Shown here piece by piece: positions 42,781 through 52,648 of a stretch of 64,000 nt of DNA. Origin of the DNA: Spirosoma aureum (GTDB lineage Bacteria > Bacteroidota > Bacteroidia > Cytophagales > Spirosomataceae); the NCBI RefSeq assembly GCF_011604685.1, contig NZ_CP050063.1:6117001-6181000 (forward strand), read 5' to 3'. Numbering within the stretch: the stretch's first letter is position 1; each line of letters opens with the position of its first letter. Under the pieces are notes generated by a model that was not told the DNA's origin, did no database searches, and worked only from the letters and a program-made list of their open reading frames with translations. Position numbers and translations under genes: made by a program.

Positions 42781-44190
42781 CTACTGTAATCCATCCACTT
42801 TCACATCGATCCGGCCGCGAGCGTTCACAACAGCCAGCAAAGAAGTGGGGGTCAGATAAACCTGATCAGGTTTTATTTCATCGATCCGGCCATTCACTAC
42901 GACTCCCTTTGCCAGTTGATTATTTTTGAGCTTATCCTGAAGTAATTTCTGCATCTCGGCGATCTGCGAACCAACCGGAATTGTGAGTTGCTTCTCCAGC
43001 GTTCGGGCAAACGTACCTTTCAGGAGCCAGCTGGCCGATTGCTGAAGTATATTTTTCGTATCCAGATCGTAGGCAAGATCTTTTAGAGAAATCGTCTGGC
43101 TCCTGGCGTCATAATAGGGGCGGCCACGGAGGTAAATATCCCCATTGATTGTTCCTTTCAGGCCTGCTTTAATAATAAGATTATCATTCTGCCCATACAT
43201 TTCCATGCTGGTCACTGTGATGGTATACCGATTTTCACTGAACGAAAAACTCTTTCCGACAAACTCGTCCGCTACGATTCTGGCTGCTTCCTGATAACTG
43301 GCTTCGCTAAGCAGACCAATTTGAAAATCATCTTTGACCTGCGACACAACCGTTAGGTCGGGAAGCGATACCGCCGGACGAATGTCTGGGCGAGCTCCCG
43401 TCGTTGTGAGTGTAAACCCTTCTATGCCAATAGTAGCCCGAATGGTACGACCTTCAAAACGGAGAGGAGTAATTAGCACCCGCTTCGGTACAACCTGTAA
43501 GTAGGTACGGTATTTTTCGGAGATCAGGTAGGGTTCACGCAATGTATTCCAGGCTTTCAGAACGGGCGTTCGGAGATCGACATTACGGCGAATCTGCTGA
43601 TCCAGTGTTTTGGTGATCGTTCCCAGATTTTTATCGATCAGTCGGCCGACGATGTTGGTTATCGGAATATTGACACCAACAACGCTTACGGTTGGCCGGC
43701 GTACCCAGCCATAACCGTCGGCCTGTGTTTGGGTATGAACCGTCCAATCGTGGTCAAGGTCGAACTTCGTCTTAAACCGAAGGTCAATCTCAAATTCAGT
43801 TTCTTTATACTGCGTAAAACCCAGTACAGATACACCGGCTTTCGCCCAGATTCGTAAGGGAACCGTGAAATGAAAAAGGCTATCCTGCGCGTTAACGATA
43901 ATGGTGCCGCGCTTCCAGACCTTCGTCATAAAATTGTCGTTATTGTTGTCTTCCAGGCTATTATCTTCATAGATCAGGCCATTGACCTGAGCATTTATTT
44001 GTCGCTCAATGTCTCCCAGCGCAATGGAGACAGGAACATGCACGGTAGACAGAAAGCGTTCGTTACGGACTTCCATTTCGGTGGTGTTATAGGCTTCTTT
44101 GGGCGCTTGTGGATTCAGACGTTTTTGGGATGGCTGACAGCTCAGCATCAACCAGCCAAACGCCAGACAAACCACGAGAATACGACTCAT
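42781..44190 (-). CDS. DUF4403 family lipoprotein
   Basis: The 469-residue protein begins with a lipoprotein signal whose lipobox LMLSC places the lipidated Cys at residue 18. The mature part has the repeated layout of DUF4403 proteins: VPVSIALGDIERQINAQVNG near the N-terminus, a WVRRPTVSVVGVNIPITNIVG segment and a duplicated C-terminal half, consistent with tandem lipid-binding (SMP/BPI-like) folds. It probably sits at the periplasmic side of the outer or inner membrane. The function of the family is not established. It is divergent from the TrpB2-type gene, with 138 bp between. Confidence 0.85.
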   Translation of the reverse strand: MSRILVVCLAFGWLMLSCQPSQKRLNPQAPKEAYNTTEMEVRNERFLSTVHVPVSIALGDIERQINAQVNGLIYEDNSLEDNNNDNFMTKVWKRGTIIVNAQDSLFHFTVPLRIWAKAGVSVLGFTQYKETEFEIDLRFKTKFDLDHDWTVHTQTQADGYGWVRRPTVSVVGVNIPITNIVGRLIDKNLGTITKTLDQQIRRNVDLRTPVLKAWNTLREPYLISEKYRTYLQVVPKRVLITPLRFEGRTIRATIGIEGFTLTTTGARPDIRPAVSLPDLTVVSQVKDDFQIGLLSEASYQEAARIVADEFVGKSFSFSENRYTITVTSMEMYGQNDNLIIKAGLKGTINGDIYLRGRPYYDARSQTISLKDLAYDLDTKNILQQSASWLLKGTFARTLEKQLTIPVGSQIAEMQKLLQDKLKNNQLAKGVVVNGRIDEIKPDQVYLTPTSLLAVVNARGRIDVKVDGLQ

Positions 44191-44328
44191 AGCAGGTAGT
44201 TGATTTCGGGGCTAAGTTACATCAATTGCCCGCTTTTCGCTGTTTACGCTGAGTAGATTAATGGCAAATCGTGGGTTTTAGAAAGATGTTTTCCTAAAAC
44301 CTGGCCAACGCTGGCCCTGCTGTTCATC

Positions 44329-45696
44329 ATGGCACAAATCAAGAAAATCAACTTACCCGAAACCGACATTCCGGAGAGCTGGTACAACATTGTGGCTGAT
44401 ATGCCCAACAAACCACTCCCACCGCTGCATCCAGGCACTCACGAGCCTATTGGGCCCGACATGCTTGCACCGTTGTTTCCAATGGAATTAATTAAGCAGG
44501 AAGTATCGACTGACAGGTGGGTAGGGATACCGGAAGAAGTTCGTGAGATTTACAAAATATGGCGACCAACGCCTTTGTTCCGTGCTACCGGACTCGAAAA
44601 ACTGCTCGATACTCCCGCCAAAATCTATTACAAATACGAAGGTGTTAGCCCGGCCGGATCGCATAAGCCGAATACGGCAGTTCCTCAGGCATTTTACAAC
44701 AAACAGGCTGGTGTTCAGCGGATCACGACCGAAACGGGCGCGGGTCAATGGGGCAGTGCGCTGAGTTTTGCCTGTCAGTTGTTCGGTATCGAATGCGAAG
44801 TATATATGGTTCGGGCCAGTTATGAAGGGAAGCCTTACCGTAAAATCATGATGAATACGTGGGGAGCCAAGGTGTATCCGTCTCCCTCGGAACGTACAGC
44901 ATCGGGTCGGCAGATTCTGGCCAAGGACCCGCAATCGCCCGGTAGCCTGGGAATCGCCATTTCAGAAGCGGTCGAGCTGGCCATGCTGGACGAACATACC
45001 AAATATGCCCTCGGTTCGGTACTGAACCATGTGCTCATGCATCAAACGGTTATTGGGCTGGAGGCTATCAAACAACTGGAAATCGCCGGAGACTTCCCCG
45101 ATATTGTTGTCGCTCCGTTTGGAGGTGGTTCCAATTTTGCCGGTATTGCGTTTCCGTTTCTGCGCTATAACCTGACCGACGGTAAACAGATTCGCTGTAT
45201 TGCTGCCGAACCGGCTTCCTGTCCCAAACTAACGCGCGGTGTGTTCCGCTATGATCTGGGCGATACGATCGGTATGACGCCCCTGCTACCCATGTATACG
45301 CTGGGGCACAACTTCATTCCGGCACCTATTCATGCGGGCGGGTTGCGTTACCACGGAGCGGGGGCTATCGTAAGCCAGTTGCTGAAAGATGGACTTATTG
45401 AAGCGCAGGCATTTAAGCAGTTGGAATGCTTCGACGCTGGCATTCAGTTTGCCCGAACCGAAGGGATCATTCCGGCTCCCGAAGCAACTCATGCCATTGC
45501 CACGGTCATTCGGGAAGCCAAACAGGCAAAAGAAGAAGGCAAGGCTAAAACGATTCTGTTCAACCTCTGCGGTCATGGTCACTTCGATATGAGCGCATAC
45601 GAACAATACCTGAGCGGCAAACTGGTTGAACACGAGGTTACTTCGGAAGAAATTCAGGCATCGCTCGCCGAACTGGACACCCCACTTATTGTCTAG
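44329..45696 (+). CDS. trpB2: Tryptophan synthase beta-like protein, TrpB2 type
   Basis: This PLP enzyme of 455 residues belongs to the TrpB2 branch, which differs from the standard beta subunit by an N-terminal extension (about 1-75) and in its interface with the alpha subunit. The PLP lysine is in PAGSHKPNTA, and the phosphate-binding loop is FGGGSNFAG. No trpA or other trp genes are adjacent, so it probably acts alone, making Trp from indole and Ser or salvaging indole. A hairpin at 45702-45750 ends the unit. Confidence 0.9.
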   Translation: MAQIKKINLPETDIPESWYNIVADMPNKPLPPLHPGTHEPIGPDMLAPLFPMELIKQEVSTDRWVGIPEEVREIYKIWRPTPLFRATGLEKLLDTPAKIYYKYEGVSPAGSHKPNTAVPQAFYNKQAGVQRITTETGAGQWGSALSFACQLFGIECEVYMVRASYEGKPYRKIMMNTWGAKVYPSPSERTASGRQILAKDPQSPGSLGIAISEAVELAMLDEHTKYALGSVLNHVLMHQTVIGLEAIKQLEIAGDFPDIVVAPFGGGSNFAGIAFPFLRYNLTDGKQIRCIAAEPASCPKLTRGVFRYDLGDTIGMTPLLPMYTLGHNFIPAPIHAGGLRYHGAGAIVSQLLKDGLIEAQAFKQLECFDAGIQFARTEGIIPAPEATHAIATVIREAKQAKEEGKAKTILFNLCGHGHFDMSAYEQYLSGKLVEHEVTSEEIQASLAELDTPLIV

Positions 45697-45701
45697 TTTA
45701 A

Positions 45702-45750
45702 TAATAGCCAACAGCAGGCGTTTGGTTATCCGCCTTGCTGTTGGCTATTA
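45702..45750. terminator. Hairpin between convergent trpB2 and DUF2027-Smr genes
   Basis: TAATAGCCAACAGCAGGCG (45702-45720) pairs with 45731-45750 apart from one bulged base, leaving a 10-nt loop. It fills most of the 57-bp gap and can terminate both genes. Confidence 0.85.
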
Positions 45751-45753
45751 GAG

Positions 45754-46794
45754 TTATTTAATTGTCACTTTGGTGGCCCCATACCCAAACTTCTGTTTCT
45801 GGGCATCTTCAAAGAATTTTACGTTGGGGTGTTTGCCCAGTCGTTTATGAAGTTCTGTTCGCAGGGCTCCGCTCCCAACACCATGAATAAACGTTATGTC
45901 GTGCATACCACTGGCAATGGCATTTTCGAGCGATTTATCAAACGTATCGAGTTGAAGCGTCAACAAATCAGCGGGCGTACGTTTACCTGTTCCGTTGGGT
46001 AATAATGCTTCGGTGTGCAGATCGACAACCGACGATGGCCGCTCAATCGACACTCCGGCCGATTCGGATTTGGACTTAAGCATTTCAGCTTTTAAATCGT
46101 CGGGCCGAATCGTCGTTGGGCGGGAATGCGTACCTGTTGTACGGTTACTCGACGGAGCAGTTGACGACTCGGTTGGTGTTGCGGCATCAACATCCAGTTG
46201 CGTCTGAAAGCCGGGTTGATTCAGTACGGGAACCGTGGTTTTATTTTTGAAAAATGTAGCTGCCCTCGCCTTAAATCGCTTCAGCAATGGCGCCCGCAGC
46301 GATGCCTTTCCCGACCGGAACCATAATCCCTGAACGACAAACGTAGGCCATTCCTCGAATTTGGCATGTGCGTAGAAGTCATTCATTTTCTGCTGTGCCT
46401 TAGGTTTCAATACGCCACTTTGGAGGCCCCGAAACTGTACTCCTCCCCCACTGGCCGCCGACTCTTCGCCTATCGTATAGGGAAACTCCCAATCTGTGTT
46501 ATTGATCAGGTGAAGCGTATATTCACGGTCATTGACGGGTATAAATGCCAGATAAATGCCCTGATTAGACAGAATGGTGGGAGCCGATGGAGCCACCGTT
46601 TTCTGCGGTTCATAAATACTGGTCTTTAAAAGCCGGTCGGCCTCCATGGGCGAAACCAGAACCAGTTCTGATCGCATAACGGGAATCCGAAAACCATCCT
46701 CAATCTCAATTTCAATCATGTTGCCGGGTAGGAACCGCGACACCACACCCTGTTCTTTTGCCCGAAGTAGTCGGACTTTATCGCCAATATTCAT
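45754..46794 (-). CDS. DUF2027 and Smr domain protein
   Basis: The 346-residue protein has an N-terminal SH3-like start (MNIGDKVRLLRAKEQGVVSR), a DUF2027 beta domain (about 70-180), a low-complexity linker rich in Thr, Ser and Pro (about 205-245), and a C-terminal Smr domain (about 260-346) with VVDLHTEALLP, FIHGVGSGALRTEL and the terminal FGYGATKVTIK. Smr domains are MutS2-type endonuclease or RNA-binding modules. The role of this Bacteroidota-specific fusion is not known; nucleic-acid handling is likely. Confidence 0.85.
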   Translation of the reverse strand: MNIGDKVRLLRAKEQGVVSRFLPGNMIEIEIEDGFRIPVMRSELVLVSPMEADRLLKTSIYEPQKTVAPSAPTILSNQGIYLAFIPVNDREYTLHLINNTDWEFPYTIGEESAASGGGVQFRGLQSGVLKPKAQQKMNDFYAHAKFEEWPTFVVQGLWFRSGKASLRAPLLKRFKARAATFFKNKTTVPVLNQPGFQTQLDVDAATPTESSTAPSSNRTTGTHSRPTTIRPDDLKAEMLKSKSESAGVSIERPSSVVDLHTEALLPNGTGKRTPADLLTLQLDTFDKSLENAIASGMHDITFIHGVGSGALRTELHKRLGKHPNVKFFEDAQKQKFGYGATKVTIK

Positions 46795-46813
46795 AATTAC
46801 TTAGTCAATTTCC

Positions 46814-46891
46814 AGAACATTTGTTTTGAGCCATGCCACGGTTACCCGGTTAGAGCACATGAACCGTGGCACGGCTCAAAACAAATGTTCT
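46814..46891. repeat. Hairpin element with GTGCCACGGTT-type apex, copy 2
   Basis: Arms 46814-46843 and 46862-46891 pair over 30 positions with one A/C mismatch; the loop is 18 nt. The apex is TGCCACGGTT / AACCGTGGCA, while the outer 19 bp (starting AGAACATTTGTTTTGAGCC) are specific to this place. Unlike the other two copies it lies between divergent genes (DUF2027-Smr and the helicase), where a terminator is not expected. Confidence 0.8.
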
Positions 46892-47060
46892 ATTTTTTCA
46901 AATGTACAACGTTGATCTTTTGTTTAAACACAGTCGTCACGAGATCACACAGAAAATAATCAGGTGCCACGTTCGGTTTGCCAGATAGAGTCTCTCTATT
47001 GAAACAAATTTCTATGTCCACTATGTTCGTTAATTTTGCCCGGTATATATCCACCGCTTT

Positions 47061-49520
47061 ATGTCAGCTACCGTAAACGAAAAACTTGACCTTGCCACTA
47101 ATTTCGTCCTGCATACGAATCGGAATATCTTTCTAACCGGAAAAGCCGGAACGGGCAAGACAACGTTTTTACACCAGATTAAACAGTCGAACGCAAAACG
47201 GCTGGCCGTTGTGGCTCCTACGGGCGTAGCCGCGATCAATGCCGGGGGCGTTACCATACATTCCTTGTTTCAGCTTCCATTCGGGCCGCTTGTGCCGGGA
47301 TCAACCCAGCGGGAAAATCGAAAATTCAATCGTGAGAAAATCAACCTGCTCCGTACGCTCGATCTACTCGTTATCGATGAAATCAGTATGGTTCGGGCCG
47401 ACGTGCTCGATGGGATCGATGAAGTGCTCCGGCGGTATCGCTACAATTCGGAACCATTCGGGGGCGTGCAGTTGCTACTCATTGGTGATATGCAGCAGTT
47501 ACCACCCGTTATCCGCGACGACGATTGGGCGCTTTTGAGACCGCATTATGCAACAGGCTATTTTTTCGGCAGCAAAGCCCTCCAGAAAACGCCTTATGTT
47601 TCTATTGAACTGACGCATATTTACCGTCAGGCCGACCAGCGTTTTATCGATATTCTGAACAGTATTCGGGAGAAAACCGTAACACGGACGCAATTAGACG
47701 AACTCAATCAGCAGTACATTCCTAATTTTCAGCCCAGCGACGACGAAGGCTACATCACGCTATCGACGCACAACACAACCGCACAGCAGATCAATAGCCA
47801 GAAATTAATGGCTTTAAAAACCAAACTCCATTCGTTTACAGCATCCGTTGAAGGTGATTTTCCATCTCACGCTTATCCAACTGAAGCCGAACTCGATCTG
47901 AAGGTAGGCGCTCAGGTGATGTTTATTAAAAACGACATCTCCCGCGATAAGCTGTATTATAACGGCAAAATCGGTCAGGTGACGGATATGGACGATGGCG
48001 TTATTTACGTACGAAGCCAGCAGGACGGTGAAGAAATTGCCGTTTATCCTGCCGAATGGACCAATGTTCGCTATAGCCTCGATCCGGAAACGAAGGAAAT
48101 AAAAGCGGAACCCATCGGCAAGTTCATTCAATTTCCGCTGAAACTGGCCTGGGCCATTACGATCCACAAAAGTCAGGGACTAACATTCGAGAAGGCGATT
48201 ATCGATGCATCGGGAGCATTTGCGCACGGCCAGGTTTATGTGGCACTAAGCCGATGTAAAAGTCTGGACGGTCTGGTACTGCGCACTCCGATACCGTCGC
48301 ACAGCATTAAAACGGAGCAAATGCTGGAAGATTTTCACGAGCAGGTTCAACAGCAAACCCCAACCGAACAACACCTTCTGGAGTCCAAACGAACGAATCA
48401 GGAACAATTGTTACGGGAGTTATTCTCCTTTGAACGGGCAAATTCATTGATTTATCGCTGTCGGCGGGTGATTAACCAACACCTCGACAGCTTTCCGGAA
48501 GAACTACAGTCGGGGCTTGCCCAACTTGCCGACGCCTTACACGGGAAGGCACGAGATATTGCGAATCGATTTCAGAAACAGCTTCCTGCTTATTTTTCGA
48601 ATGAGGTACTGCCCGAAGCCAACGAATCATTGCAGGATCGTGTCCGTAAAGCAAGTGCGTATTTTCAGACGGTTTTGGCTGATGAATTACTACCGATTAT
48701 CTATCGATGCCCGACCGACTGTGATAATAAACAGGTTCGCGAAAGTATGCTGGAAATTCTGGATGAACTGGAAAAAGAGTTATTCAGCAAGCTCCGCAGT
48801 TTCGAGAGTAATCGCGATAATTTTGATGCGTTGGTCTACCTGCAGGCACGCAATCGTGCCGAACTCGATTTTATGCCCGAACGCCGAAAAATTGAGCCCC
48901 AACCTACAGAGACAGCCTCTGATAGCCCGGCCCGAGGAGGATTATATGGCGCGTTGATGAAGTGGCGTAACGATATGGCTGGCGAATACAATACATCCGG
49001 TTATATGGTGTTGCCTCAAAAAACTGTAGCGGAACTGGCTCGCCTTCGCCCCACAAGCAGCGATGAGCTATTGGCCATTAAAGGGTTTGGCAAAACGAAA
49101 GTGAAACAGATTGGTGCTGATATTCTGGCCATTATCCAGACCTATGCCGATCGGAGCGAAACGGCTGCAAAGCTCCGGCAGGCGGCTAAAACACCGAAAC
49201 TCAAAGAACCCAAAGAGCCTAAAATACCGTCTATTATAGTTACCCTAACGCTGTTTCAATCGGGCAAAAGCATCGCCGAAATTGCAACAGAACGTAGCTT
49301 ATCGGTGGGAACCGTTGAAGGTCATCTGGCTAAATGCATCAGTTCGGGCGATCTTTCTGTCGAGGATGTACTACCCGCCGACCGGATCTGGGCCATCCGC
49401 TCTTACTATGAAACTAATGAACCCGAAAGCTTGAGTGAAGCCCTACAAGCCATTGGAAATGGGGTGACTTACAACGAAATTCGGTTTGTTCGAAACGCAA
49501 TGCAGGTGGAGAACGAATAA
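47061..49520 (+). CDS. Pif1-like helicase with HRDC and C-terminal HTH domain
   Basis: This SF1B DNA helicase has an N-terminal motor (about 1-430): Walker A FLTGKAGTGKTTFL, the PTGVAAINAGGVTIHS motif, Walker B LLVIDEISMV, GDMQQLPPV, and motif VI region WAITIHKSQGLTFEKA and GQVYVALSRCKSL. Residues 600-700 carry an HRDC-type domain (TVAELARLRPTSSDELLAIK and GFGKTKVKQIG), and the C-terminus a helix-turn-helix of the helicase-associated kind (SGKSIAEIATERSLSVGTVE). At 819 residues this three-part layout is characteristic of Bacteroidota. Its stop is one base away from the stop of the convergent gene. Confidence 0.92.
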   Translation: MSATVNEKLDLATNFVLHTNRNIFLTGKAGTGKTTFLHQIKQSNAKRLAVVAPTGVAAINAGGVTIHSLFQLPFGPLVPGSTQRENRKFNREKINLLRTLDLLVIDEISMVRADVLDGIDEVLRRYRYNSEPFGGVQLLLIGDMQQLPPVIRDDDWALLRPHYATGYFFGSKALQKTPYVSIELTHIYRQADQRFIDILNSIREKTVTRTQLDELNQQYIPNFQPSDDEGYITLSTHNTTAQQINSQKLMALKTKLHSFTASVEGDFPSHAYPTEAELDLKVGAQVMFIKNDISRDKLYYNGKIGQVTDMDDGVIYVRSQQDGEEIAVYPAEWTNVRYSLDPETKEIKAEPIGKFIQFPLKLAWAITIHKSQGLTFEKAIIDASGAFAHGQVYVALSRCKSLDGLVLRTPIPSHSIKTEQMLEDFHEQVQQQTPTEQHLLESKRTNQEQLLRELFSFERANSLIYRCRRVINQHLDSFPEELQSGLAQLADALHGKARDIANRFQKQLPAYFSNEVLPEANESLQDRVRKASAYFQTVLADELLPIIYRCPTDCDNKQVRESMLEILDELEKELFSKLRSFESNRDNFDALVYLQARNRAELDFMPERRKIEPQPTETASDSPARGGLYGALMKWRNDMAGEYNTSGYMVLPQKTVAELARLRPTSSDELLAIKGFGKTKVKQIGADILAIIQTYADRSETAAKLRQAAKTPKLKEPKEPKIPSIIVTLTLFQSGKSIAEIATERSLSVGTVEGHLAKCISSGDLSVEDVLPADRIWAIRSYYETNEPESLSEALQAIGNGVTYNEIRFVRNAMQVENE

Positions 49521-49521
49521 A

Positions 49522-51645
49522 TCAATAACCTCCGTAAAACTTACGTAGTCCCCACTCGATCGCAGCAAGCGTTAGAACGACAAAGAAAAGCCACCGCCAG
49601 TTGATGATTTCATTTATCTCTTCGGTGCTGGTCAATCGGGCTGGCCGCGAACGCGAAGTCAGATTACGAACGAGGTCATCTACGGCTGCGGGACCGTAAA
49701 ATTTCCCGCCTGTTTGCTGAGCCAACTGACGAAGCATGCCATGATCCGCTGTTGTATTGAGCGCTTCAAGTTGAAGGTCGCGCACGACAAACTGCCCGGA
49801 CGACTGTTCAGACCGATTATTAATGGTTACACTGCCCTTAAAACGGTAGGCTCCTTCGGGTAGCCGACTGATCTCGAATCGGCTATTGGCGGCTGTTGGC
49901 GTATAATTGTAGGACCGGGTCAGATTTTTCTCATCCGTTATTTCAAGCCGGACCGGGCTGTCGAATAACCGTTCGTAGATGTCGTTGTAGAGTTCGGTCT
50001 CAAAGATGACTTTTTCGCCCGCAATAAATTCATTCCGGATTGGGTAAACACGGAGCTTACGACGATCTTCCTTTACCGAAATCAATTGGATTACTTTCTG
50101 AACCAGTTCGTCAACAACTTCCTGTTTGTCGGTCAGCGCATACTCTTCCAGTCGCCATGACCACAATCCTTCCCCCGCCAAAACTGCCGTTTTACGAGGA
50201 GCTGTAACGTTCAGTGCTAACAACGGCTTTGTGGTACGAACACTCCCGACCTGTTGCCACAAAACAACCTCGCTACCGGGTTGAAGCCGAAACTCGCCGT
50301 AGGGAACAGACATGGGCGGAAGCTTGCTTAACAACTCAAGCTTGGCCGGGTCCAGGTTTAACTGTTTAAAATCATTGTTGAAAACACCTGTCACCTTGTC
50401 ACTCTGATTCGGCTGAGCCACGACCTGCATGACAGGGTTTGACGTATTGAATGGCCCCAACGATGACTGGTTTCCTAAAATGAAGAGGACCGGTGTATTT
50501 TTAGCCAGGTATTTTTGAACCAATGCATTACCTACACCCCCATTGTCGGGAATCTGATGCAGAATAATCAGGTCGTAGGTTTTTTCGGCTGGTGCAGTGG
50601 CCTCATTGGCCGTTCCGGTTAAAATACGGACGTCCAGTTCATAGTTCTGATTCCGTTCCAGAATATTGCGTAACGCCTTCACATCAGGATGAGGAGCCAA
50701 AGCCAATAGCAATACTTTTTCTTTTCCGTCAATAACGTCCAGGTAAACGTCCTGCCGGTTATTACGAGTACTAAATTCGCCAGGCTGTGGCAATACCTCA
50801 ACCACATAATGCTGTACCCCTTTTTGGGTGGCTGTGGTCTGAAATGTCAGTTGGTTAAACGTATCGTTCTTACCAAAATTGATGGATTGGCGTCCCAGCT
50901 CGCGGCCATTTTGCCGCAATACAACCGTTGCACTTCGCCCCTGAAACCCATTACTTACAATTTCGGCCTGTACCGGAAACTGATTGCCCAGATAGGCAAT
51001 CCGGTTCGCAACAATGCCTTTAAGCTGGATGTCTTTCTTGGCGATTGTATCCCCTAAACCGACCGCCTGAACAGCGAACGGATAATCCCCAAAGGTTGGC
51101 GAAACGCCCTGATTAAAAATACCATCCGACACCAGAACTACATCGGTCAGATTACGCCCTTCGTAATCTGACCGAATGCCCGATAACAAGCCCGACAAAT
51201 TAGATGTACGCTGGGTAAACGGAATTTGGGTAAGATCAGCGTCGGTGATGGTATCGCCAAATGTACGCACAGCCACATCCAGGCCTTTATCGGTCAGCTG
51301 TTGCCGCAGGGTTTGCAAACTTGTCAGTGCCCGGTTCAAAGCAGGCCGTCCTGATGCGACAATCGACTCGGAGTTATCCACCGCCAGCACAACTTTAGGC
51401 TTCTCGGTGATTGTTTTCAAACTTCGGATAAGAGGATTTAGCAGCAGAAAGCATAGAAAACTTACAACCACAAACCGCAAGGCAGCCAGGCTATATGTTG
51501 TCCGCTTATCGAAACCACCAAGGGCTGCTCCACTCCCGGCAAGGCGCGGAAGCGGTTGATACATAGCAAACGCGTAAACCGCTCCAACGAGCAGGCACAC
51601 TAAAATCCACCAGGGCGAAGTTTGAAAAATAACGTCAGAGCGCAC
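49522..51645 (-). CDS. VWA-like membrane protein (BatA/B-related)
   Basis: The 707-residue protein has two N-terminal membrane helices (PWWILVCLLVGAVYAFAMY and ALRFVVVSFLCFLLLNPLI), a von Willebrand-type segment (VVLAVDNSESI to DVVLVSDGIFNQG, about 75-190) whose MIDAS is only partly kept, a periplasmic beta-rich middle, a class-I-amidotransferase-like segment around TYDLIILHQIPDNGG, and a C-terminal helix (WRWLFFVVLTLAAIEWGL). It resembles large Bacteroidota aerotolerance-type proteins. No Bat or MoxR partner genes are adjacent. Function unknown. Confidence 0.75.
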   Translation of the reverse strand: MRSDVIFQTSPWWILVCLLVGAVYAFAMYQPLPRLAGSGAALGGFDKRTTYSLAALRFVVVSFLCFLLLNPLIRSLKTITEKPKVVLAVDNSESIVASGRPALNRALTSLQTLRQQLTDKGLDVAVRTFGDTITDADLTQIPFTQRTSNLSGLLSGIRSDYEGRNLTDVVLVSDGIFNQGVSPTFGDYPFAVQAVGLGDTIAKKDIQLKGIVANRIAYLGNQFPVQAEIVSNGFQGRSATVVLRQNGRELGRQSINFGKNDTFNQLTFQTTATQKGVQHYVVEVLPQPGEFSTRNNRQDVYLDVIDGKEKVLLLALAPHPDVKALRNILERNQNYELDVRILTGTANEATAPAEKTYDLIILHQIPDNGGVGNALVQKYLAKNTPVLFILGNQSSLGPFNTSNPVMQVVAQPNQSDKVTGVFNNDFKQLNLDPAKLELLSKLPPMSVPYGEFRLQPGSEVVLWQQVGSVRTTKPLLALNVTAPRKTAVLAGEGLWSWRLEEYALTDKQEVVDELVQKVIQLISVKEDRRKLRVYPIRNEFIAGEKVIFETELYNDIYERLFDSPVRLEITDEKNLTRSYNYTPTAANSRFEISRLPEGAYRFKGSVTINNRSEQSSGQFVVRDLQLEALNTTADHGMLRQLAQQTGGKFYGPAAVDDLVRNLTSRSRPARLTSTEEINEIINWRWLFFVVLTLAAIEWGLRKFYGGY

Positions 51646-51747
51646 GTTGTAAAAGTTTACAGTCTACAGCCTACAGTTTACGATTGCTTTTCCAATTGCT
51701 ATGCTTTAACCAGCGGAAGGAACTGAAAACTATAAACTGAGAACATT

Positions 51748-52494
51748 TTAAGTAAGCATTCCCCCATCCACTTGCAGCACCTGACCAGTGATGTAGCGTG
51801 AAAGGTCGGAAGCTAAGAATATGGCGCAATCAGCTACCTCGTCGGGTTGTCCTCCGCGTTTCATCGGTATTTGCTGCTTCCATTCTTCAATAGCTTTCTC
51901 ATTTATTTCGCCGGTCATTTCGGTCTCAATAAAACCCGGCGCAATGGCATTGGATCGAATATTCCGGGAGCCTAATTCGAGAGCAACCGACTTGGTAAAG
52001 CCAATGATTCCTGCTTTTGAGGCCGCATAATTCGCCTGCCCCGCGTTGCCGCGAATACCAACTACCGATGTCAGATTGATAATCGAGCCAGACCTGGCCT
52101 TCATCATTGGTTTGATAGCAGCTTTAGTCAGATTAAAGACCGACTTTAAGTTAACGTTGATTACGCTATCCCATTGTTCTTCCGACATGCGCATCAACAA
52201 CCCATCTTTCGTAATGCCCGCATTGTTGATCAGAACATCAAGTTTTCCGAAGTCGGCTACAACCTGATTGATGAGTTCTTCCGCTGCTTTGTGATCCGAT
52301 GCATCCGAACGATAACCTTTTGCCTCTCCACCAAAAGCCCGGAGTTCATTTTCCAGCGCCTGGCCTTTTTCAACACTAGACAAATACGTGAACGCTACGG
52401 TAGCACCTTCCTGCGCAAACTTGAGAGCCATAGCCCGCCCGATGCCGCGCGACGCACCAGTAATTAACGCAACTTTTCCTTTCAGTAAATCCAT
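51748..52494 (-). CDS. fabG: 3-Oxoacyl-ACP reductase
   Basis: This NADPH-dependent short-chain dehydrogenase carries out the first reduction of fatty acid elongation. The 248-residue protein shows the cofactor motif ALITGASRGIGRAMA, NNAG (INNAGITKDGLL), the catalytic Ser in NLTSVVG, the YAASKAG Tyr/Lys pair, and the substrate-loop APGFIETEMT. The sequence agrees with FabG rather than with other SDRs throughout. It lies alone, upstream (in its own direction) of the VWA-like gene by 102 bp, a stretch with TACAG-rich low-complexity sequence. Confidence 0.93.
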   Translation of the reverse strand: MDLLKGKVALITGASRGIGRAMALKFAQEGATVAFTYLSSVEKGQALENELRAFGGEAKGYRSDASDHKAAEELINQVVADFGKLDVLINNAGITKDGLLMRMSEEQWDSVINVNLKSVFNLTKAAIKPMMKARSGSIINLTSVVGIRGNAGQANYAASKAGIIGFTKSVALELGSRNIRSNAIAPGFIETEMTGEINEKAIEEWKQQIPMKRGGQPDEVADCAIFLASDLSRYITGQVLQVDGGMLT

Positions 52495-52648
52495 TAGTTA
52501 GTCAAAAACCCGACCGACCAGAAGAGCGGGTCGTTAATAAAAAACAAGAAGAGTCAAAAATAGTAGTTTGAGCGGAAACGGCAAGGTTGATGGGCGGTTT
52601 TGGTTTGGTAAATAAGTGTGTTACTTTGTCAGAAATTAAGTAGTGCTT

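Noticed and set aside
51655..51682. TACAG-rich direct repeats between the VWA-like gene and fabG
   Set aside because: Three short units of low complexity; too small to support a functional or mobile element.
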